Below are positions 1 to 5,024 of a stretch of DNA of 13,569 bases, in pieces. Numbering within the stretch: the stretch's first letter is position 1; each line of letters starts with the position of its first letter. The DNA comes from Euzebyaceae bacterium (GTDB lineage Bacteria; Actinomycetota; Nitriliruptoria; Euzebyales; Egibacteraceae). The notes beneath the pieces were generated by a model. It worked only from the letters and a program-made list of their open reading frames with translations, was not told the origin of the DNA and did not search any database. Both the position numbers and the translations under genes were made by a program. Location of the stretch: assembly GCA_013696915.1 (NCBI GenBank), contig JACCXR010000058.1, positions 1 to 13,569 on the forward strand, read 5' to 3'.

Positions 1-857
1 TCGGCATCCCAGCCGTCCTTCGCCTCGTAGCCGACCCGGGCGGCCAGCCGCAGGACCTCCTCATCCCGCACTCGCGCCTCCGTGTACGTGCCGACGCCCA
101 CCCAGCCGTCCACGAGCGCTGAGGCGATGGTGAACGGCAGGCTGAACCTCGAGTGGTAGGCGGTCTCGGGGGCTGCTTTCGACTCCGCGGGCTCGCACAC
201 GATCGGGACCGCCCACTTGTCGATCGTGGACACCAACGACTCGACATCCGCGACGCTGATCTGCTCGCTCTCCCTCAAATTGAGCGTGGCCGTGATGAAC
301 GGATGCATAATGTGCCCGCACGGGAGCGGCTTGATTAGGGCATGTAGGGTTTCCCAGACCGTGCCCAGCCCCTCTGTCAGGCGCCCCATGTGGAAGGGCG
401 GATCGGCGTGAGTCCTCAATTGACGTACTCGAAGATGCCGCTGCCCATGGAGCCGGCGATCCCCACAGCATTGACGAGTTGATGCTGGGTCAGTCCCATG
501 ATCTTCCCGGCGACGATCGCCGCGCCGAGGGCACCGCACGCCGCGGTGGCGTGGAAGCCCCTGGCGTGCAGGCCGCCAGGCGCTGCCATCCCGATGCGCA
601 CGACGCACTCCATCCCGGCGACGAATCCCACGAGCGCCTGCGCCCCGTCGGCCCCGCGCTCCTCGGCGACCGCCAGCGCCGTCGCGGCCAGGAAGCTGCT
701 CGGGTGGATGATCGATTCCGGATGGGTGTCGTCGAAGTCGAGGCTGTGGCCGAGCGTGCCGTTGATCAGCGCGGCGCTGGCCGCCGGCAACCGCAGGTCC
801 GCCCCGATGACGGATGATTGGCTCGCGCCTCCTTGCAGGCTGTCGCAAAATTCAGGT
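1..857 (-). pseudogene. MmgE/PrpD family protein, broken at both ends of its N-terminal half
   Basis: MmgE/PrpD proteins include 2-methylcitrate dehydratase (PrpD) and related dehydratases and decarboxylases. Two homologous blocks are visible in different frames. The upstream block (about 857 to 418) reads through SSVIGADLRLPAASAALING and GHSLDFDDTHPESI, typical of the N-terminal helical domain, and ends EYVN-stop. The second block (about 414 to 1) reads THADPPFHMGRLTEGLG, then TLHALIKPLPCGHIMHPFI, and stays open to the window edge. Between them the usual stretch after GIFEY (roughly 40-50 residues by memory of the family) is missing and the frame changes, so this is a deletion rather than a point error. 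The N-terminal part before SSVIGAD is also gone: a stop lies at about 856-858 and the antitoxin gene starts at 859. No start codon with a ribosome-binding site is seen. The 3' end lies outside the window. Family assignment is confident; loss of function is inferred. Confidence 0.85.
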
Positions 858-858
858 C

Positions 859-1140
859 ATGTCGATGGAATCTCTCGCTGCGGTGAAGGCCAGCTTCTCC
901 GAGGTCATCGACCGTGTGCAGAAGCACCATGCACGCGTCGTCGTGACGCGTCGACGCCGTGAGGCCGCGGTGATCGTCAGCCTCGAGGACATCCGATCCC
1001 TGGAGGAGACCATCGCCGTCCTGTCGGATCCCGCGACTATGCGACGCCTGCAGGAGGCCGACGCAGCCATCGCCGCAGGCGATGTCGTCGACGCCGAGGG
1101 GCTACGCGCGCTACTGGCGAGTGCCCGCGACAAGGCGTGA
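859..1140 (+). CDS. Antitoxin, Phd/YefM family
   Basis: A 93-residue protein starting MSMESLAAVKASFSEVIDR. It shows the Phd/YefM pattern: an N-terminal dimerisation and DNA-binding part (residues 1-50, with the VVVTRRRREAAVIVSLEDI strand-turn-strand) and an acidic, helical C-terminal tail (EADAAIAAGDVVDAEGL) of the kind that wraps the toxin. I chose ATG 859 rather than the upstream in-frame start at 814, because residues before it resemble nothing and lie antisense to the MmgE remnant. A second ATG at 865 is also possible. The next gene, a RelE/ParE toxin, overlaps its last 20 bases, the usual arrangement for such pairs. Known members bind the toxin and repress their own promoter. No clear promoter or strong ribosome-binding site is seen upstream. 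The gene appears intact. Confidence 0.85.
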   Translation: MSMESLAAVKASFSEVIDRVQKHHARVVVTRRRREAAVIVSLEDIRSLEETIAVLSDPATMRRLQEADAAIAAGDVVDAEGLRALLASARDKA

Positions 1141-1411
1141 CCCAGCCTACGAGCTCCGGGTCGCCGGACCCGCTGCCCGTGCCATCGCCGAACGACTCCC
1201 CGAAGCAATCGCCGCCGCCGTTGTCGAGTTCATCACAGGGCCGCTGCTCGACAATCCGCACAGAGTGGGCACCGAAGTCAGCGGCCCGCTGACCGGCACG
1301 CACGCCGCTCGGCGCGGCACGTACCGAGTCCTGCACGTCATCGACGACGATCAGCGGCTGGTCACAGTGAAACACGTCGACCACCGAGCCGACGCGTACC
1401 GGCGTCGCTGA
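1121..1411 (+). CDS. Toxin, RelE/ParE superfamily
   Basis: A 96-residue basic protein from GTG 1121 (VPATRRDPAYELRVAGPAARAIAERL). The order fits RelE: a first beta strand (YELRVAG), a helical hairpin (PAARAIAERLPEAIAAAVVEFI), then the strand core with GTYRVLHVIDDDQRLVTV and the closing KHVDHRADAYRRR. RelE enzymes cleave mRNA at the ribosome, while ParE relatives hit gyrase; the R-x-Y/R-V and H-R-x-x-x-Y ending favours RelE. An ATG at 1082 in the same frame would add 13 residues, but those lie within antitoxin coding sequence and do not look like RelE, so GTG 1121 is preferred. It overlaps the antitoxin gene by 20 bases. It is one of the few intact genes in the left third of the window. Activity is not shown by sequence. 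Confidence 0.85.
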   Translation: MPATRRDPAYELRVAGPAARAIAERLPEAIAAAVVEFITGPLLDNPHRVGTEVSGPLTGTHAARRGTYRVLHVIDDDQRLVTVKHVDHRADAYRRR

Positions 1412-1419
1412 CCCTTCCC

Positions 1420-1625
1420 CCCGGAGTAGGGGCGCGATCTCCGTGCGCAGCTGACCGACGTCGGCGCGCAGGGACGCCTCCACCCGGTCGAGGTCGTGTC
1501 GGCGGGCGACGTCGGCCCAGCCGTCGGGCGGGAGCAGCGCCATCATCGTCGCGCCCTCCTCTTGCCCCAGGACAATGTGCGAGCTGCAGGTAGAGCTCGT
1601 GGCGTGCGCGTTCATCGACGGCCAT
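1420..1625 (-). pseudogene. Frameshifted N-terminal remnant of a small conserved actinobacterial protein
   Basis: A strong ribosome-binding site (GGAGGAGG) stands 4 bases before ATG 1625. The protein starts MAVDERARHELYLQL. The next base triplets leave the frame, and the expected continuation (VLGQEEGATMMALLPPDGWA, then DVARRHDLDRVEASLRADVG) is in another frame. A single extra base near 1577 (or loss of two) explains this. I recall this start, MAVDERAR..LY..L...LG.E.A..LM..LPP.GWADVATRRDL, from a family of short actinobacterial proteins in which the motif is followed by coiled coil and a membrane segment; the function is unknown to me. Homology ends near LRTEIAPL, right at the 3' end of the toxin gene, so the downstream half is also lost. 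The frame then runs on only as antisense of the toxin. Confidence 0.6.
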
Positions 1626-1626
1626 G

Positions 1627-1975
1627 ATGCCTCCTCCCATCCGGTGCGGACAACATCGTGGCCCAGCGAGCGACGACCGGTGGCGATCCGAGAGCTGGAC
1701 TGTGGACACCCGGGTCGGGCGCTCGCCCCTGCCGAACGTGGTGATGCGGCGCGTCTTCGCCGCGCGGGTCACCCGTGGCGGCCATCATGGGCCAGGTCGC
1801 GAAGTCCCGACGACGCCGGGTTCCCCGACGGTCCTGGGAGAGGTCGATACGCATGCGGTCGACCTCGTCGGGACCGCGCTGTTCTCGGTCGGCCACATGA
1901 CCTCGCAGACGCCCGCCCCGAACGCAGCGATCCGCCAGGGTGGTGTCTCATCTTCGTCAGCGTGGTCGCTGTGGT
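1627..1975. other. Stretch of about 350 bases without a recognisable gene
   Basis: All six frames were read. The open frames here (for example 1624-1983 on plus and 1612-1896 on minus) give arginine/proline-rich or histidine-rich products resembling no family I know. The part next to 1625 must carry the promoter of the minus-strand remnant if that was ever expressed. I cannot point to a convincing -35/-10 pair. It is probably decayed sequence. Confidence 0.5.
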
Positions 1976-2075
1976 CCCTCTGACTCCGTAGACGAAGCTG
2001 ACGTCAAGGTGGCTGCCGACCTCGGCCTGATCAGCGGGATCACGACGCATCCCGCGTTGATGGGCGCAGCCACGG
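1976..2075 (+). pseudogene. Fragment of a transaldolase-family N-terminus
   Basis: About 33 codons read DSVDEADVKVAADLGLISGI followed by TTHPALMGAATAG. This matches the first strand-helix-strand of transaldolases and fructose-6-phosphate aldolase-like proteins, where the pattern is F-x-D-S/T-x-(D/N)-x-x-x-(I/V)-(R/K)-x-A-x-x-x-G-(L/V)-I-x-G-(V/I)-T-T-N-P. Here the conserved Asn is His. No initiator or ribosome-binding site stands in front, and after ATAG the similarity stops where the antisense DUF5615 remnant begins. It is therefore an internal scrap of a gene joined to another broken gene. Because it is short, the match could be chance, but the motif is distinctive. Confidence 0.5.
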
Positions 2076-2134
2076 CTGGACCGCGCGCAGGATCGGCTCG
2101 GGAAGTTGTGGTCGAGCGCGACCCGAGGGGCCAC
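2074..2134 (-). pseudogene. Truncated, frameshifted DUF5615 PIN-like toxin (VapC45-like)
   Basis: GTG 2134 opens with MAPRVALDHNFP, the start of DUF5615 PIN-like nucleases, whose first Asp (here in ALDHNFP) is a metal ligand. A missing G near 2109 moves the expected next residues EPILRAVQPWL into another frame. Restoring one base gives DHNFPEPILRAVQPWLRP. Similarity ends there and a stop follows in about nine codons, at the border with the transaldolase scrap. Only about 20 of the roughly 100+ residues of the family remain. It starts one base after the stop of the DUF433 remnant, the usual antitoxin-then-toxin order. No activity is expected. Confidence 0.6.
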
Positions 2135-2135
2135 G

Positions 2136-2480
2136 CTATGCCGGGAGTTGCCGCTCGAGGTCGAGCGCCTCGTGGAGCGCGATGCGGTCCTCGTGGGGGT
2201 AGAGCTGGGTGATGCGCCCCGCGGAGAGTCCGCGGTCGGCGAGCGCGGCGACGCTGCGGGTGGTCAGGCGCGAGTGGCGAGGTGCGGCTCGCCGGCGACC
2301 TTGCCCCGGGCGATGCGGAGATGTGGGCGTGCTCGGCGCAGGTCGGGGCCGGACTGGAAGCGCGCGAACAGGTCGACGGTGCCATCGAGGAGCGCCTGCC
2401 CCTGCAGGTCCTCGCGCGGACTGCGGTCCAGCACGATCCGACCCGCTGAGGTCACGAGGATCGTCGGCCGGGGACCGTGC
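2136..2480 (-). pseudogene. Frameshifted DUF433 antitoxin (VapB45-like)
   Basis: DUF433 proteins pair with DUF5615 PIN-like toxins as antitoxins. Upstream block (from GTG 2455): TSAGRIVLDRSPREDLQGQ, TVDLFARFQSGPDLRRARPH, then LRIARGKVAGEPHLA, followed by a stop at about 2265. The second block, in another frame, reads RLTTRSVAALADRGLSAGRI, TQLYPHEDRIALHEALDLER, QLPA and ends with TAG at 2136-2138. One added base near 2277 joins them as GEPHLAHSRLTTRSV, the continuous DUF433 winged-helix sequence. The frame stays open upstream of GTG 2455 to about 2480, where the histidine kinase remnant begins in the opposite direction, so the 5' end may be lost too. If this is a sequencing error rather than a mutation, the antitoxin would be intact, but its toxin partner would still be truncated. 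Confidence 0.65.
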
Positions 2481-2489
2481 GCGTCCTCG

Positions 2490-3604
2490 GCCCACGAGCT
2501 CGACCCTGCGATCGCCTACTGGCTCTCGCTGGACGAACCCGAGGCGGGCAGCATCGGCACGCCGCTGGGCGAGGCTCGCTACGTCGCGCTGCCGCTCGCC
2601 GGCGATCCGCTTCCTGGCCTGTTCGTCGTGGCCAACTTCCCGGCGTTCGAGCGCAGCGAGATCGACGACGCGGTACGGGTGCAGGCGACGACCCAGCTGG
2701 TCACGCTCGTGGTGGCCTCGCTGCTCGGCCTCGGGCTGGCCGGCCGCGTGCTCCGGCCGCTGCGTTCGCTGGCGGGCACCGCCCGGATGATCTCCGACAC
2801 CGACTTCGCCCAGCGGATCCCGGTGCGCGGGCGGGACGAGGCCTCGCTGATCGCCACGGCGTTCAACGACATGCTGGGCCGCCTCGAGCGGGCGTTCACC
2901 ACGCAGCGCCGGTTCCTCGACGACGCCAGCCACGAGCTGCGCGCCCCCCTGACGGTGATCCGGGGGCACCTCGAGCTGCTCGAGCTGGACACCGACCCAG
3001 AGGACCGCCGCGCCACCGCCGCCGTGATCATCGACGAGATCGACCGCATGAACCGCATCGTCGACGACCTGCTGGTGCTCGCCCGGGCGGAGCAGCCCGA
3101 CTTCGTCCGCGTCCAGCAGGTGGACCTGCACGGGCTGACGACCGACATCCACCGCAAGGCCAGCGCGCTCGCGCCGCGCGACTGGCGGATCGAGCCGCCC
3201 GCGCACGCGGCCATCCGCGCGGACCCGCAGCGCCTGACCCAGGCGATGGTGCAGCTGGCGCAGAACGCGTGCCAGCACACCGACGCCGGCGCGGTGATCC
3301 GCATCGGCGCGAGCGTCGAGGACGGCCGGGTCCGCATGTGGGTGCACGACGACGGCCGCGGGGTGGCACCTGAGGACGCCGCTCTGATCTTCCAGCGCTT
3401 CTCGCGCGGCTCGCGACGCAACCCCGTCAGCGGGGCCGGTCTCGGCCTGCCATCGTCCGCGCGATCGCGGAGGCGCACGGCGGCGACGCGCGGCTCGTCG
3501 ACGGCCCCGGCGCCGGCGCGCGCTTCGAGCTGGTCATCCCCACGGACTCCGGCGACCGCCCTCCGGTGCCGCCACCCGATTCGCACGAGAACGGGCGCCG
3601 ATAG
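2490..3604 (+). pseudogene. Sensor histidine kinase, 5'-truncated with a late frameshift
   Basis: In frame from about 2490 the sequence gives the end of an extracytoplasmic sensor (ARYVALPLAGDPLPGLFVVA), a membrane helix (QLVTLVVASLLGLGLAG), a HAMP domain (RVLRPLRSLAGTARMISDTD), the HisKA phospho-acceptor helix with SHELRAPLT (His at about 2932-2934) and an HATPase domain with N-box QLAQNACQHT, G1 DDGRGVAPED and F-box FQRFSRG. At the G2 box GAGLGL one base is missing near 3449. Restoring it gives GAGLGLAIVRAIAEAHGGDA and a frame to TAG 3604; as read, the end is replaced by Arg/Ser-rich sequence. The first membrane helix and start codon are absent because the gene abuts the divergent DUF433 remnant. 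Such kinases phosphorylate a response regulator, normally the gene next door, and none is present here. It is probably dead. Confidence 0.8.
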
Positions 3605-3741
3605 GCATCGACCGGTCACCGATCCTCGGCGGTCCCCACCGCGCGCACCAGAGCCGAGATGCGGGACCCGGCGCGGCGGGCTCGGAGTCCACGCCGAGCC
3701 GACCGGGCGACCGACCGTGGTTGGTGTCGCCGGAGCGGGGG
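3605..3741. other. Gap between two converging genes
   Basis: This is about 137 bases between the 3' end of the kinase remnant and the 3' end of the membrane-protein gene. It is G/C-rich with short imperfect inverted repeats. No stem followed by a T-run was found, so I do not call a terminator. Confidence 0.4.
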
Positions 3742-4221
3742 CTACGCGGTCGCGGTGGTCGACGGCCGCGCGCGGACGAGGACCGACGCGATGACCACGA
3801 CTCCCACGACCGCCGCGGCGATCCACGCGAGATGCGTCGTGAGCGCGAACGGCCAGTACATGGTGACGCCGACCCCGGCCAGCATGACGGCGAGCACGGC
3901 CACCGCAATCGGCCAAACCCGACGGACCGCGACGAGCAGGAGCGCGGCCGGGACCCAGTAGGCCACTTGGCTCACGGTCCCCATCGCCCGGATCGCCGCG
4001 GCCGGCGCCCGCAGGAACGGCACGACATCGACCCAGCCCGCGAAGAACATCGCGAGACAGTGGAACACGAGCGCCAGCAGGGATGCGCCGGCGACCGCGA
4101 GCTCCCACCGCCCCAGCTCCTTCGCGAGACGAGGCAGGAGCGGCCGGCGCGCCAGCACGCGGACCCCGACGCCCGCGACCGACACGGCGAGGAGCGCACT
4201 CCAGAAGACCGGCTGACCCAT
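3742..4221 (-). CDS. Uncharacterised five-helix membrane protein
   Basis: A 159-residue protein starting MGQPVFWSALLAVSVAGVGV at ATG 4221. Hydrophobic segments suggest five membrane helices at about residues 6-24, 41-61, 82-99, 103-125 and 130-150, with short loops and a basic loop (RVLARRPLLPRLAKELGR, 21-38) that probably faces the cytoplasm. Short aromatic motifs (AMFFAGWVDVVPFL, GVTMYWPFALTTHLAW) are notable but I do not recognise the family. No catalytic pattern is visible. A G-run (GGTGGGGGC) directly before the ATG may serve as ribosome-binding site. It stands alone, converging on the kinase remnant, with no partner gene. The frame is complete and codon use matches the window, so it is probably a real gene. 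Confidence 0.65.
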   Translation of the reverse strand: MGQPVFWSALLAVSVAGVGVRVLARRPLLPRLAKELGRWELAVAGASLLALVFHCLAMFFAGWVDVVPFLRAPAAAIRAMGTVSQVAYWVPAALLLVAVRRVWPIAVAVLAVMLAGVGVTMYWPFALTTHLAWIAAAVVGVVVIASVLVRARPSTTATA

Positions 4222-4560
4222 GCCCCCACCGTAGCGCTGCGCGGCGGCCGGGCTCGGCGCCGCCGGGTGACCGCCGCGCGCGACCTCCTCCGCGGCCGGC
4301 GGGGTCGCTGGTCAGCCGGGTGGGCAGCGACGGTGTCGAGCACGCCGCCCCACCGCGGCCCGGTCCGCGCCGTCCACAGCTGTCGGCAGGCGGGCGTGCG
4401 AGGACGGCCGCACCCCGCCCGCGCGCTGTCCGGCGGTCACGGCCAGTCCGTCGCGGTGGCTCGGCCAGTCCCGCAAGCCGGCGGCCCTGCGCCAGGGGCA
4501 ACTCCGCCGGCGCCTCGGTGGCCCGGACTCGCGCCCGGGGGGCCTGATCGGCCAACCGGG
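4222..4560. other. About 340 bases with no recognisable gene
   Basis: Very G/C-rich sequence upstream of the membrane-protein gene (whose promoter must lie at its left end) and before the hairpin at 4561. Open frames on both strands give only Arg/Pro/Gly-rich products with no family resemblance. I see no repeat array or clear promoter. Confidence 0.5.
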
Positions 4561-4597
4561 CGCAACCCGCGAGCGGTCGAGAAGGCCGCGGGTTGCG
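4561..4597. repeat. Perfect 11-base inverted repeat with 15-base loop
   Basis: The left arm CGCAACCCGCG (4561-4571) is the exact reverse complement of CGCGGGTTGCG (4587-4597), with loop 4572-4586 between them. It lies 34 bases before the start of the secreted-protein remnant. There is no T-run on either side, so it is not a standard intrinsic terminator. It could be a transcription stop of a weaker kind, a regulator site or the scar of a mobile element. Confidence 0.6.
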
Positions 4598-4630
4598 GTC
4601 GCGATTCCTGTGGCTACCGTGTGTGATCCA

Positions 4631-4932
4631 ATGCGCGTGCTGCTCGCCGTCGCCGTCCTGTCCGCGACCCTCGCCCCGGCGCCGAGTTCCGCGACCGCCC
4701 AGACCGCCTACGAGGAGCCCGCCAGGGTCGGCACGTTTACGAGGAGCCCGCCAGGGTCGGCACGTTCGGCGTGGACACGATCCCCGAGGCCAGCGGGCTC
4801 GCGGCCAGCGCGCGCAACGCAGGCGTGCTGTACATCGTCAACGACAACCCCGGCACCCGCGAGGTGTGGGCGGTGCGGACCGACGGGTCGCTGATCGGGG
4901 CGAAGGAGACCGCCCCACGACGCACAAGGCTT
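4631..4932 (+). pseudogene. N-terminal remnant of a secreted protein, broken by a 29-base duplication
   Basis: ATG 4631 opens with a clear Sec signal peptide (MRVLLAVAVLSATLAPAPSS, then ATAQTA). After Tyr27 the frame is lost because 29 bases are repeated in tandem (4709-4737 and 4738-4766). With one copy removed the frame continues as YEEPARVGTFGVDTIPEASG, LAASARNAGVLYIVNDNPGT, REVWAVRTDGSLIG. The pattern I-P-E-A-S-G-L-A-A-S-x-x-x-x-G-V-L-(W/Y)-x-x-N-D resembles the first blade of extracellular beta-propeller proteins of the phytase-esterase/SdiA-regulated kind. That family guess is tentative. Similarity ends near GAKETA, and a stop follows at about 4930-4932, right before the promoter of the transport operon. 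Most of the gene is missing. Confidence 0.6.
4709..4766 (+). repeat. 29-base direct tandem duplication
   Basis: Bases 4709-4737 and 4738-4766 are identical (each begins TACGAGGAGCCC and ends GGCACGTT). The length is not a multiple of three, so it shifts the frame of the surrounding secreted-protein gene. Removing one copy restores a sensible protein, so the duplication is the later event. Confidence 0.95.
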
Positions 4933-4960
4933 TGACTGCGGCACTACGCGGGCCCAGTAT
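4932..4960 (+). promoter_or_regulatory. Candidate sigma-70-type promoter of the transport operon
   Basis: TTGACT (4932-4937) is five of six bases of the -35 consensus. It is followed after 17 bases by CAGTAT (4955-4960), a modest -10 element with the key A and final T. Predicted transcription would start near 4967, about 58 bases before the binding-protein ATG. No other good pair was seen between 4900 and 5020. Confidence 0.5.
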
Positions 4961-4968
4961 CTCTGTAT

Positions 4969-4982
4969 GTTGTCATAACGAC
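4969..4982. promoter_or_regulatory. Candidate GntR-type operator
   Basis: GTTGTCATAACGAC fits the symmetric pattern GTnGTnATnACnAC, with 10 of 14 positions (five of seven base pairs) palindromic. GntR-family operators typically have GT and AC in opposed halves. It lies at the predicted transcription start, where a bound repressor would block initiation. The obvious candidate regulator is the UTRA-domain protein encoded at the right end of the window. Confidence 0.4.
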
Positions 4983-5011
4983 CTGTCAGGCTGGGCGGCG
5001 TGCCGGCCATC

Positions 5012-5020
5012 AAAGGAGAA
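5012..5020 (+). promoter_or_regulatory. Strong ribosome-binding site of the binding-protein gene
   Basis: AAAGGAGAA ends 4 bases before ATG 5025. It is the strongest Shine-Dalgarno in the operon and fixes the start, because the same frame is open upstream to 4593 without any protein-like sequence. Strong translation of the binding protein relative to the ATPase is normal in such transporters. Confidence 0.8.
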
Positions 5021-5024
5021 CCCC

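Noticed and set aside
1940..1995. Partial inverted repeat CTTCGTCAGC and GACGAAGCTGACG
   Set aside because: The arms pair only in short out-of-register pieces and do not form a clean stem; probably chance.
3605..3741. Possible bidirectional terminator between converging genes
   Set aside because: No stem with a T-run on either strand could be identified by eye.
2579..4555. Very long minus-strand open frame (658 codons), and a 403-codon one at 2136-3347
   Set aside because: They run antisense through the kinase and other genes and give Arg/Pro/Ala-rich products with no domain pattern. In DNA this rich in G and C, stop codons are rare in the antisense frame.
4593..5024. Upstream extension of the binding-protein frame
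   Set aside because: The 144 added codons show no protein-like pattern, and the strong AAAGGAG site plus lipoprotein signal fix the start at 5025.
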